Below the pieces are notes generated by a model. The model was not told the DNA's origin. It was given only the letters and a program-made list of their open reading frames with translations, and did no database searches. DNA of 26,905 nucleotides. Origin: Schoenoplectus triqueter (Eukaryota > Streptophyta > Magnoliopsida > Poales > Cyperaceae). The stretch lies in contig CAXKVV010001262.1 of NCBI GenBank assembly GCA_964058805.1, positions 1 through 26,905 of the forward strand, in the 5' to 3' direction. The translations under genes and the position numbers were made by a program. Shown piece by piece: positions 8,935-19,926 of this stretch (its first letter is position 1; every line of letters starts with the position of its first letter).

Positions 8935-11900
8935 GAAGGAAGGCGAAGGGACTGAGTCTAATAGAACCGAGTCCAACTCGGTTATTAAAACTGATCGGCA
9001 ATTCTCTCTAGATTAGATGCAACACCTGGTGGAGCAGCTTTCCGTGCTGCTGACTCAGGATAAAGGCAAAACAAAGACCAATGGTACACTTATAAACTTA
9101 CTCAATTTCTCAAATAATAATCAATGGATTCTTGACTCGAGTGCAACCGATCATGTGACGGAAAATGAAAGTTTATTGCATAATATCAAAAAATATGATA
9201 TTAAACAATATGTGATGATTGCAAATGGAGAGAGAATGAAAATTATAGGAGATGACTCAATCAAAATTTATTCAACAATAATTTCAAAGGTCTGGCTTGT
9301 TAAGAATTGTACATCAAATCTATTATCAATTCAAAAAGTCACAAATGAATTAAATTGCAAGCTCATATTTTCATCAACAAATGTTATTTTTCAAGAATTG
9401 ATATCCAAGAAAGTAATTGGTGAAGGGTTAATGAAAAATGGACTTTATTATTTGGATCATAAAAAACTCAATCTCAATATTAGACGAGAAGATCAATTGA
9501 GCACTCTATGGCATAGAAGAATTGGACATCCTTCCGATAAATATTCTAAAAAGATGTTTGATTTCTCAAATATTGATAATAGTAGTTATGAAATTTATAA
9601 GATAGGAAAATCTACTAAATTACCTTTTAATATATCCTCTTGTAAGAGTGAAAAACCTTTTGATTTGATTCACTCGGATGTATGGGGTCCGACCCCAATT
9701 GTATCATTTAATGGATATAAATATTTTGTTTTATTTATAGATGATTTTTGTAAGACCATTTGGTTATATTTGTTAAAAAATAAGAGTGAAGTCTTTAATC
9801 AATTTCAAGATTTTTATAATTTTGTAAAAAATCAATATAATGCAAAAATTAAAATTTTTAGATCCGATAACGGAACCGAATTTATAAATCAAAATTTTGC
9901 TAACTTTTTTAAACAAAAATGAATTTTGCATCAAACATCATGTATTTATATCCCGGAACAAAATGGAGTTTTCGAAAGGAAAAATAGGCATTTATTAGAA
10001 ATGACACGAGTTTTACTATATCAAAATTACATTCTAAGAATTTATTGGTCGGATGCCATTCTCACTTCCACATATCTAATTAATCGGTTGCCAAGTGCTA
10101 AATTAAATTATAAAAGTCCATTAGAAAATTTTTATCAAAGAAAAATCATGATTGTTCGTTTGAAAATCTTTAGATGTACAAACTATGTTTATAATGATAA
10201 CAAGCAAGACAAATTGGATGTTAGGGCAATTAAAACCATTTTCTTGGGATATTCTTCTCAAAAAAAGGGTTATAAGTGTTATGATCTGATCCATAAAAAA
10301 ATTATATTTCTAAAAATATAATATTCCAAGAAAATGAGCCATATTATAAAGGAAAAATGAATGAGCAAAATCTTCTAGAACCCTCTCTTGAGATTTCATA
10401 TTCTCAAACACCCGAGATAAGTCAAGAAACACCACAAATAGAAAATGAAATATTAGATGATCAAGAGGTGGTGTTAGAAAGCAACCAAGAGGATTTAGAA
10501 CAATCTCAAGATGATGTACCATTGGAAGAAAGCATTGAGGAAATAACACCCATAAGACGATCATCCCGAGAAGTTCAACCCTCGTCTAGGTTACGATATT
10601 TTGTAACCTATACGGTAAATTATCCTATCCAAAAATTTATTTTCTATTATAAAATTTTAATTGATCATAAGACATATTTGTCCTCAACATCGAAGGAATA
10701 AGAACTGACACAATATAGTGAGGCCATTAAAAATCCAAAATGGTATAAGACAATGAAAGAAAAATTAGAAGCCCTTGAAAAGAATAAAACTTGGGAAATA
10801 ATTCAATTACCAAAAAATAAAAACTGGTTGGGTATAAATGGGTTAATAAAATCAAGTACAATAGTGATGGAACCATAGAATGGTATAAGACAAGACTCGT
10901 AGCCAAAAGGTATACTCAAACATACGGTATTGACTACCAAGAAACATTTACATCGGTTGCCAAAATGAATACCGTTATAATTTTTTTATCCATAGTGGTA
11001 AACCAAAATTATGTCTTGTACCAACTAGATGTTAAGAATATGTTCCTTCAAGGAACACTCGAGAAGGAGGTGTATATGAATTTACCACCCGGCCACACGA
11101 AAGAAAAAAAAAATCCTAACTTGGTTTGTAGGTTAATCAAATCGATTTATGGATTAAAACAATCTCCAAGGACATGGTATGAAAAATTATGCTCTTATTT
11201 AATTTTTTTATGGTTTTATAATTAGTAAAGTCGATCATTCCTTATGTTGTAAATTTGATAATCATGTCATTACTATAATTCTAATTTATGTTGATGATAT
11301 AATTATCACGAAAAATAATTTGGAAGAAAGAAAATTAAACGAAAGATTTGACATAAAGATTTAGGAATATTAAAATATTTTTTAGATATTGAAATAGCAT
11401 AGGTATTTTTATTTCAAAAAAATATATATTTTAGATTTATTAAAAGAAACTGGTAAATTAGGTTGTAAACCGGCCTCAACCCCAATAGATAGTAAATATA
11501 AATTAAATACCGAAGATGGTGTACCATTAGAAGATATAATTTTTTTCAATGATTAGTTGGAAAATTAATTTATCTCACCGTAACTAGACCGGATATTTTT
11601 TATTTTATTAGTCAAATTAGTAAATTTATGCATACACTTAGGACACTGCATCTAGAAGTCATTAATAGAATTTTGAGGTATTTGAAAAACACCTCGGAAA
11701 AAGGAATTTGATTAAAAAAAACTACTCTAATGAAATATGTGGCTATTTTGATGCATATTGGGCAGAAGTTTTGATCGAAAGTCGACTACCGATTTTTGCA
11801 CATTTATAGGCGGAAATATAGTCACATGGAGGAGTAAGAAATAAAAATTCATGGCTCGATCAAGTGCCGAAGCGGAATATCGAGCCATGGCATCGACCGC

Positions 11901-12215
11901 AAGCAAATTAATTTAGATTAAACAACTTCTAACAGATCTTGGCATCAAGCATCCCGCTCCAATGAAAATATTTTGTGATAATCAAGTCGCTCGACATATT
12001 GCTTCAAATCTCATATTCCATGAGAGAATGAAGCACATTGAAGTGGATTGTCACTTCATACGGGAAAAAAAATCAAGCTAAGGAGATCGATACACCGTTT
12101 GTTAGAAGCGAAGACCAACTCGCAGACATCCTTACTAAGGGATTGGAACCGAAACCATTTCAAGAAAACACCAACAAGTTAGGGATGATCAATATCTTCT
12201 CACCCCTAACTTGAG
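8935..12215 (+). pseudogene. copia pol remnant (PR-INT-RT-RNase H)
   Basis: Domains in order: a protease with ILDSSATDH near 9128-9154, where the usual Asp-Ser-Gly reads Asp-Ser-Ser (AGT, 9140-9142); GAG-pre-integrase LWHRRIGHP; an integrase core with Asp at 9677, Asp at 9866 and Glu at 9974, giving D-x62-D-x35-E spacing; reverse transcriptase with QLDVKNMFLQG, SIYGLKQSPRTWYEKL and YVDD at 11287-11298; and RNase H with SSAEAEYRAMAS and [11 protein letters not shown] near 11865-12010. Breaks include TAG at 9014-9016, TGA at 9920-9922 inside integrase, a frameshift near 10321, TAA at 10699-10701, and several more in RT and RNase H. Both Cys of the integrase zinc site read Tyr (9587-9589, 9596-9598). 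The domains remain obvious, but no full enzyme is encoded. Confidence 0.93.
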
Positions 12216-12221
12216 GGGGAG
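12211..12221 (+). other. Polypurine tract
   Basis: TTGAGGGGGAG immediately precedes the 3' LTR start TGTTGAGG. This is the usual plus-strand priming site and is well conserved among plant copia elements. Confidence 0.93.
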
Positions 12222-12524
12222 TGTTGAGGATAATTAGCAAAAATACAAGTAATTAAGAATAATTATGGGTCTCAAAGCTTGTAGCATTTTCATCATTGGC
12301 CCATTATTGAAAAATAAAGGAGCAATTATAATTAACCACTTCGACTTTATTTTTTTCTTGTTATCGTTATTGTACCTTTACAGTATTAGCCCACTATATA
12401 ACTCATGTACCAGCGGTACCAAGAATAATAAGAAAAATACATTTCATCATTTAACTTCCTATTCTCATAGCATTTGTTCTTATTCATTATTTCTATCAGC
12501 ATTTCTAATTCAATAAATTCTTCA
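12222..12524 (+). repeat. 3' LTR of copia element
   Basis: It starts TGTTGAGG and ends TTCA. It differs from the 5' copy at about 25 sites, mostly transitions, plus a one-base length change in a T run. An 83-codon open frame inside it is a chance reading of LTR sequence. Confidence 0.95.
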
Positions 12525-12529
12525 CGTGT
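12525..12529 (+). repeat. Target site duplication, right copy (CGTGT)
   Basis: Exact match to 7274-7278, confirming both element borders. Confidence 0.92.
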
Positions 12530-13094
12530 ATTTCAGATGGGGCTGTTTATGCTGTTAAATATTGATGTTGTGAGCTAGGTAGCTGGTTACAGTGTAATGA
12601 TGAGCAAAATTTATATTTTATTTGACAATTAAGATCTCAAACAAAAAGAAAGAGAAATATTTGAACATATAGTATTACAATGAGACGAAAGACATATCTC
12701 CATCATCTAGTCTACAACACAATTCATACTCTCCTGGAAATATGAAAGAGAATTTCAAACTTCAATTAAAAAGTTGTTGTTATTTACAGTTTGACACGAA
12801 CTGAAAATTGTTATGCATTTAGCATCTCTACTTTTGCGGTTTGATTGTTTTATCATAAATCTTTGACTTAAAAGGATATTTATACAATCTTTTTTTGTTA
12901 AAGAGTGGTTTCCCATCTATTTCATTACGAAATAATAGTCAAATGATATCACAACCCGGTATCATGAGTATTTAAAGCTACATAGTTTACTTATCTATTA
13001 CATTCCAATTTGATGTTTGTTCACAAAATATTCAAAATAACATCAGAAAATATTATAACTACGGTATCCATCTAAGATCGCCAATTATCCATCC
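12530..13094. other. Spacer between copia element and LINE, nothing recognised
   Basis: AT-rich sequence with no open frame of note, no terminal repeats and no domain similarity that I can see. It should be host DNA that was continuous with the left flank at 7273 before the copia insertion. Confidence 0.4.
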
Positions 13095-13278
13095 TTCTTT
13101 TTAAACCCAATCGACAGTCTTGTGACTGTAAAGGCATCTATTCCCGTTGTATAAAGAAAATAGTGCAATGCTGAAGAGTGGAGCAAAGCTACAAAATACC
13201 TGATCTAAACTACTTAGTTATCATTTTCTAATGTTTTCATAATAGTACTAAATCAGTTCTTGTGCCAAATGAGGCTTC

Positions 13279-16200
13279 TTATCTGCCCCCTGAAACTATA
13301 CTTAAAGGTTCTTCTATAATTTGCATAGGTAAATTATTAACATCAGGGAGAATTATCAAATATAAATTATCAATATAATTTTGTCCCTTAATCTGACTGT
13401 AATATTTAAGTAATATTAAGATATCTCCTCCAATATGCCTAATACTTTTACAATTACCCATCTGAAATATTAGTCTATTCCTTTCTTTCCATAATATCCA
13501 TAAAATTACTCCTCTTGCCATTCATAAATATTATTATCCTTAAAGGGTATGTATGCGTTAATTTGCCAAAGATTCTCTATTGTGTTCCCATCAAATATAA
13601 AATTATTATACTATGCTATCCATATCCATATACAAAATGCCATTGAGCAATGTAAAAATAAATGATCTATTGTTTACTCAGCACTACAGAAAAATACAAT
13701 TTGAATTCCCTTGCCAACTTCTTTTTAATAAATTATTTCTTGTCAGTATTCTATTTTATTTAACAAGCCAAAGAAATATTTTAATCTTGAGGGGTATATA
13801 AGCACTCCATATAGATTGAAATTAAGTGTTTACTATACCTCCATAATATAGCCAGAACAAGAATTGGTACAAACTATCCCTATGTGTTCCATCTCTATAT
13901 TAATTGATCATCTGTTGGAGCGAAGGAGTATTAAAATTTTATTATAAAGATTATACAGTTGTTGTCTAAAAATGTTATTTAAAGGTCTAGTAAAAATTAG
14001 ATAGTATCTATTATATCATATTATTTGAGCTACTGTGGTATTTTTGTTTAAAGCTATATCATAAAGTATAGGATAATGTGATTGTAGTGAGCATTTAGAT
14101 AGCCACCTATCTTTCTAAAATAATGTATTATTTCTATTTCATATAAACTTATTTATACTGGTATTAAAGATGTCTTTTTCTTTACACTTCTTTCCAAAAT
14201 CGAGACATATTTCTTGTGACTCTTCTATTTTTATACCTGATTAAGATAATATCTTTTCAAAGTCCCTGTTCTGATGAATTATTAAATCTCCAAAGTCATT
14301 TATATAATAGTGTCTTGTTTATTAGTTTAAGTTTAATATTTCCAAACCACCTTGATCATAACTGGTACAAGCTACTTTCCATGCAATTAAATAATATATT
14401 TTTTCCTAACTGAATTTTTACCAAACCAAAAAAGATATTCTACATAATTGATCTATTCTTTTCCTTATTTTAACTGATAATCTAAATACAGTCATCCAAT
14501 AAATTGAGATGACATCTAATACAAATTTAATCAATGTTAACCTTCCACTTATTGACAAAAGTTTGCCTTTTCAATTATCTAGTTTATTTTCTACTTTATT
14601 TATCAGAAACTATCAATCTCTATTTCTAAGCTTTTTTCAGTGATACTGGACCCCTCATACATTAATTGGTAGTGAACCTATCTTGCATCCAAAGATATTA
14701 GCTAATTGAATCCTTTCTTGTTTAATAGTATTTAAAGGAATTAACTCATTTTTAGAATATTTAAGCCAGACATGTTTTCAAATCCTAATAGTAATAATTT
14801 TATAGCTTCTATCATTCTTTCATTAGCATGTAGAAAATTTAAGGTATCATCTACATATTATGGATGTGTTACATCTAATCCTTCAAAAAAAAAAATTAGA
14901 TCTTTCACGTAATCTAAATTTTGATATTTTTTAGTATTTTTGATAAAGTGTCAACTACAAGTTTGAATAAAAAATGAGAGAGAGAATCTCCTTGTCTTAG
15001 TCGCTTTTTTACTTTTGAAATATGAAATTGAATTTTCATTTATTAAGATGCTATTTTGATTGGATTCTAATATACTTCTAATCCATTTATCTCCAAAATC
15101 CTTAGCTTTTAAAACTTCAAAAAGAAATTGCTAATTGACTGAATTAAATGCATTTTCAAAAGGTGTGCATCTAGTGTGATTAATCTTTCATTAGTTGTTT
15201 CTAATATGTTCCTATAGAATTCTAAAATATAAGATTGAATTCTATGTTGATCATATATAACTTTATTATTTATTGTTAATGAAAAAATATTATTTTCTCT
15301 TTGTCTATTATTTGTTATCATGTGATAGGATTTTGTGTTTAGGTCTCCTTCTAGTATTCATTTAAAACTTGACCTTTATTGCCGATATAATTCTTCACCT
15401 TGAAATATTTTGTCCAGTTTGATTTTATTATTTTCCCAATTATAATATTCTTCATAATTTAAATCCCTTTCTTCTTGTAATAATTCATAATCATTTATTA
15501 TATTAAATAGTTCTTTCTTATTTTTCTTTATTTTGTTTTTGGTGTTGTTATTCCAACCCTTAATTTTTTTCCTTATATTTTACATTTTGAATTTCCAGCT
15601 AGTTCCTAAGTTAGTAGGATCCAATTGAAAAGATGTCGACCAATTAATTAATAATTAATCAAAGCCTTCTTGATTTGACCATGTCTTATCATATCTAATG
15701 TGGTTGAGTTGTTTCACTCTTATTGAATTATCAGTAATTAGAATTATAACATTATGATCTGATTGAAATCTAGGAAGAAATTTGTTAATATAATTTGGAT
15801 ATTCTCTTTCTCATGAAATTATACATAGGAATCTAAGCAGGCAAAAGAAGATCTAGCTCTCATATTTGATCAAGTATATTTTTTTATCAGTGACTATAAA
15901 ATTTATTAAATTATATGAATTAATAAATGAATTAAATTTAACACTTACTGAATGATTAAATGTTTTTCCTTTTCTTTCATTTATGTTTCTAACCATGCTA
16001 ATGTTTGATAATTCTCTTCACAAACTATTTTTTTTTATTTAAAGTAGTTTGGCCATATATTGATTTATATATCTAAATAAAACCTGAATTGTTTTTGTCT
16101 TATCAAGATAATTATAGAGAATTCTAGAATCTAATGTTAAATAATCTCAAAATAATCTTCATTTATTTCTACTATAATACCACCTGAAGATCTAACAGAT

Positions 16201-16382
16201 GGTAGGATTAGTCATTTAGTTATTTTAGGACTAAATTTTTTTAAAATTTTATCCTTAAATTCTGATTTCTTAGTTTCTTGTAAACTAACAAGGTCTATGT
16301 TATGTGTGCATAAGATTTTCTTAATTAGTCTTCTTCTTTTATATTTTTCTAGTTTTCTAACATTCCAATTAAAAATATTCAT
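13279..16382 (-). pseudogene. LINE ORF2 remnant (endonuclease and reverse transcriptase)
   Basis: Translation on the minus strand begins with ATG at 16382 and reads MNIFNWNVRKLEKYKRRR, then DLVSLQETK, the start of the exonuclease/endonuclease/phosphatase fold; SDH at 15762-15754 is its C-terminal catalytic motif. Next comes ILEGDLNTKSYH (equivalent to the usual EGDxNTKFFH). The RT follows, with SILINENS and GDSLSHFLFKLVVDTLSK, then the catalytic YVDD at 14857-14843. KKYYLIAWKVACTSYDQGGLEILNL lies near 14400-14300, in two runs. The C-terminus at 13521-13279 has ILWILWKERNRLIF, typical of the zinc-binding RVT-associated domain. ORF2 normally nicks the target and primes reverse transcription there. 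Many frameshifts and stops separate these islands. Confidence 0.88.
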
Positions 16383-16944
16383 GTATTAATAATTGAGACC
16401 AGAGAAAGGACTTAGATTAATTTATCTATAATGCCATGTATTATATAGGATAAATTTTGCATAGATAAAGACTTAAAAGTGTTGCATCACCTTAATTCTA
16501 ATATTATCATATGTTCCTAATGAGAATCCACATTGTGCATACATTTCTACTAGTTCTTCATCTATGAAATGAGCATAACGTAAGTCAGAGATTACTTGCT
16601 CTCAGGAGTGGAATTTTATTTTGAAGGGGTGCTGGTATTGGAGTTCTAGTAATGTACTTGACTGGTTACTTCTTCAGTCTCTCACTCTGCCTTGCCTTGT
16701 CAATAATAAAAATAATAGATTTTTGGCTTGGTACCTTCTTATTTGTCATTTCTGGCTCTTCAACCTACATTTCTATATTAGAAAGTATGAGCTCTTTGTA
16801 TGGTATGATGGCTAGATTGAGGGAGGAGTCAGGATTTTCTGGTGGGCTTATGGAGTGCTGGTTAGGTTCAGAATATAAAACCTCTTCCACTCATATGATT
16901 TTATTTTCTATTTCAGATTCAAGAGTTGCAAATATGTTCTAATT

Positions 16945-18195
16945 TTATTCTAGGAGGGGTGCAGATAAGGTTTCAAAATCATTGGTTTCTAGGCACCGTT
17001 TGCCTTTCTTTGAGTAATCTTGCTCACCTCTAGGTTCTTTTGTACCAATATTATCTTTACTAGGCTGCCTTTCTTTTACTACTCTCTCCCTGCTCTTTTT
17101 TTTGCCAATAAATTTTTTCACTTTAGTTCCTTGTTTAGGATCTTTGTCCAATGGATCCATCATTAACATGTTGGCCTCATGGTCTATCTCAAAAATAAAG
17201 TATGAAAACTAACAAAACTATCAAATTCTATGAATTTCATTTTGTGGAGGTGGTATAACCTCTGTATCAACTACTCTCAATTTGAGTCTTAGATAAGAAA
17301 AGTCAAGGAGATTACTAGACCTAGGATCTACTTTTATAAGAATACAGCCACTCAGTTTATCAATAATCCTTTTAAATTTGAATTTCTTAAAAAAATGATA
17401 TGAGTCTAGAGAATTTTATCCAGAAAGGCTGAGGAGGGTGTCTGGCATGGTCGTGCTTGGATTTGTCATATTCTTTAACTGAGAATCTAATTCCTCCGAG
17501 AGTGAGGTTCTTGAATTCAAGGGACGTCGCCTTCCAGAGTGAGTTTGGAGGATCCAGTAGATAACAGTTGTCACCTATTGCTCGGACAACCCATTGAAAT
17601 CCCCTATTGAGAACTTTTGATCAAGATGCGCCTGGATATATAACAGCCCCAGCTGGTACTCATCAGTAATGACTACATTATTGTTCAAAGTGACTTGAAG
17701 GGTACTATTTTCAGGATTAACATAAAACCTTATCATGGGGTATTCATTGGCCTCGGAGATGATCTTATCCATCAGAGTGCTAGTGTGAGCTGGGTTCTTG
17801 CTGTGAGGTGTAGGTAGAATCGATTGCTGAATGTTGGAAGTAGGTCTCGAAGTAGAATCTTGAGGTTTGGTGTTAGGATTGGTTGTAGTCGTAGTTCGTA
17901 AGGTAATTGATCGACAATTTTTGGCCCAGTGACCTAGATGCCTGCAATCAAAGCAAACCAAAGCATTTCTGCAATCCCTTGAGAGATGATTTCGTTCCCC
18001 GCATCTATAGCAGGTTACTATTCCTTTCTTTCAGTTTTCTCATATTTGAGTGAGTTTTCATTGAGCATTTGAGATCTTAGGGTTGTGTTTTCATTGAGCA
18101 TTTAAAATAGTCGGTCCTCATTACCCACTCCCCTGAAAACTGATATCTTAGTTACCACTTCAATTTGTCTGGGGAATCTATCAGGGAAATTCCTA
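16945..18195 (-). pseudogene. LINE ORF1 remnant (RNA-binding, two CCHC knuckles)
   Basis: An N-terminal stretch (about 18195-18020) contains the tandem MLNEN repeat and then a frameshift. Two adjacent zinc knuckles follow: CYRCGERNHLSRDC and CFDCRHLGHWAKNC, about 18008-17930. A Thr/Asn/Pro-rich linker precedes a globular region near 17690-17280, including VVRAIGDNCYLLDPPN and HARHPPQPFWIKF, that resembles the DUF4283/RRM-like fold of plant LINE ORF1. A lysine-rich tail ends at a TAA at 16947-16945. At least one stop (near 18105) and a break near 17400-17170 interrupt it. The product would bind element RNA. The open stretch 16383-16944 upstream of ORF2 is spacer or further ORF1-like sequence. 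Confidence 0.8.
18055..18103 (+). repeat. 16-bp direct repeat pair in LINE ORF1
   Basis: TTTTCATTGAGCATTT occurs at 18055-18070 and again at 18088-18103, 33 bases apart. On the minus strand this encodes a repeated Met-Leu-Asn-Glu-Asn, so an 11-residue duplication in the ORF1 N-terminus explains it. Confidence 0.8.
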
Positions 18196-18240
18196 GAATT
18201 AGTGTTTCAAGAAATTTCTAAACGAACAATTTTAATGAGA

Positions 18241-18924
18241 TTTTTTAATTTTATATTTTACTATCGTTCATTCTATGTATTCCTCTATTCGTAGAATATA
18301 TTAAATTCACAGAAATGACTATAACAAATTTTCTTTTATTTGTATTAATAACTACTCTAGGATTCTTTTATATGGTGCAAATGATTTAAAAACTATCTTT
18401 GTAGCTCCATAATGATTCAGTTTGGCTGTTATCGTGGCAAGAGTGCGGAGAAGAAGAAGATGGTGATCGCTATATGCTAGTAGCTTGTAGATAAGTAACA
18501 TGTAAGTCTGCGCTGTCTACTACTGTAGTTTTGGTAGGATTCCTTATCAGATCCCAGCGCTTATAGGACCGCTCTCAATGAACGAATCATTCAACAATTC
18601 AAGTAGCAAGATGTAAACCTACTTGTGTCAGCAAGAAGTTTTGCTCACCCCTTTGTGCGATCTTGGATGTGTTCGAAGCAACGTTATGAGGTTAACTGAA
18701 AAAATAGGAGCTTAACGATGTAGTACCATCCATACATACCTTCTCTTCCGTTAAACTCACTCAAGATTTGCCACTCTTACTTACCTTATGTGAAAGTCAA
18801 AGTCATTCTAAACGCTTCACTGTCATGTTTTGACATTAGTAGGCTCCTTTCGCATTGTGGTGCTGATTGTCCAACTCAAGTCTAAGATAAGAGCTTTTTA
18901 TTTGTCTCACTCTTTCTTTCGCTT
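18241..18924. other. Intergenic spacer, nothing recognised
   Basis: No open frame or domain can be supported. It may contain the 5' UTR of the LINE on its left side. The right edge runs into the first MITE copy. Confidence 0.4.
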
Positions 18925-19301
18925 AACTTAATGTGTGGTAATGAGTTATTTTGACGACAATACATTTTCAAATAAATACTAAAATAATCTTAAAAAAAAA
19001 AAACTTTTTGAATATATTCTATAAGTTTTTACTTATAGATTGATGATGATTCAAATTTCATACAATTTCATTATCGTTTGATACTCCGTCAAGGACTATC
19101 AAAATTTTATACAATTTATAACGGTTATAATTTGACGATCTTTGATGGACTATCAAACGATAATGAAATTATGTGAAATTTGAATCACTATTAATTTATA
19201 AGTAGAAGAATATATTCATAAAAAATTTCTATTTTTAAATTTTTTTCATATTTATTTAAAAATCCATTATCAACATAACCATTGTTAAGTGATCCCTTCC
19301 C
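18925..19301. mobile_element. Palindromic MITE, copy A
   Basis: The core is a long inverted repeat: TTCAAATTTCATACAATTTC on the left (from about 19051) is mirrored on the right by a near-complement ending about 19184. The outer arms share ATTTAAATAAATA-like and TTATTTTGAC-like segments with copy B in the photolyase-hydrolase gene. The right terminus reads GATCCCTTCCC, matching copy B's GATTCCCGCCC. The left terminus is diverged, so its border is approximate. There is no coding capacity. The superfamily is uncertain. Confidence 0.75.
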
Positions 19302-19854
19302 TAACTTATAAAGGCACTTTATGATCCCATTTGGAAGAATGAATCGATCGTCAATGGTTTCCGCCAATCGATCTTCTGTAGGACTAGGAGGTAGCACAAA
19401 TCTCCCTACTCTTTCTTCGTTGAGAAGAATGCTTGCAAAGCCTACACAACAACCATAAAAGACAGCTCCTTTCGCCTACGCACGTAGCGGATGACTAGAC
19501 CTTTTTCGTAGACAATCTGAATTCAAAAGTTCCGCAGAATATAATTTTTTTTCTTTTAAATCATCCAATCAGCGATCAATATTTTTAATTTAATGAGAAT
19601 AAATTCTCTACACGAAAAAATATATTTATAATTTTTTGTAATCATGCGGATTACATTTTACGGTCTAAATTAATTTGCAGTGTTCTCTGCACACAAAAAT
19701 CTCTCCACACAATTCAGATCCCACTCCCTGGCCCTTTCACCACTCCAAAACCAAATCGGCGTGGGAGCGGGCGCACAACCAGAGAAACCCCGAAAAAATC
19801 TTGTCAAGAAGATCTAGCGACGAACCTCCTCCACAATTCCTGATTCTCTCTCTA

Positions 19855-19887
19855 ATGCCTGATCCCACGTGGTCGAACCCTAGCTAA
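19855..19887 (+). other. Short upstream ORF, 10 codons
   Basis: ATG at 19855 opens a 10-residue frame (MPDPTWSNPS) closed by TAA, 39 bases before the main start. A second upstream ATG at 19910 is out of frame with the main start and runs past it to a TGA near 20047. If the mRNA includes them, they could lower translation from 19927. Confidence 0.4.
19865..19872. promoter_or_regulatory. G-box CCACGTGG
   Basis: A perfect 8-bp palindrome containing CACGTG lies 55 bases before the start codon. In plants this core is bound by bZIP factors such as HY5 and by bHLH factors such as PIFs, so light control would suit a photolyase-related gene. If the transcript starts upstream, the site would lie in the 5' UTR. 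Function is inferred only. Confidence 0.5.
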
Positions 19888-19926
19888 ATCTCACCACCCG
19901 CGTGATTTTCATGGATCGCTTCTCCA

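Larger units (their letters stand above)
7279..12524 (+). mobile_element. Ty1/copia LTR retrotransposon, complete ends, dead coding
   Basis: The element spans about 5.25 kb. It has two LTRs of 302 and 303 bases, both starting TGTT and ending TTCA, flanked by the same CGTGT. The primer binding site abuts the 5' LTR and a polypurine tract abuts the 3' LTR. The domain order gag, protease, integrase, reverse transcriptase, RNase H is diagnostic of Ty1/copia. Aligning the LTRs by eye gives about 25 differences, roughly 92% identity, so insertion is old (low millions of years under common plant substitution rates; inference). Several stops and frameshifts interrupt the coding region, so it cannot move on its own. 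Confidence 0.96.
13095..18240 (-). mobile_element. Decayed L1-type non-LTR retrotransposon (LINE)
   Basis: Read leftwards, the block holds an ORF1 with zinc knuckles, an ORF2 with apurinic endonuclease and reverse transcriptase, and a C-terminal RVT-associated segment, the order of plant L1 elements. No LTRs flank it. The 3' side near 13095 ends in GGGTTTAAAAAGAAGG on the minus strand, a plausible but weak A-rich tail. The 5' border is uncertain, somewhere beyond 18195. No target duplication was found. Stops and shifts occur throughout, so the element is long dead. Confidence 0.88.
19302..19926. promoter_or_regulatory. Promoter and 5' leader of the photolyase-hydrolase gene
   Basis: The interval lies between MITE copy A and the start codon. 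It contains a palindromic G-box at 19865-19872 and two ATGs ahead of the chosen start. A 70-codon open reading at 19675-19887 has no recognisable domain and overlaps the leader, so it is not called. The transcription start cannot be placed. Confidence 0.5.

Noticed and set aside
18925..19301. CRISPR-like or regulatory stem-loop array
   Set aside because: The inverted repeats match a second dispersed copy with the same termini, so a transposable MITE explains them.
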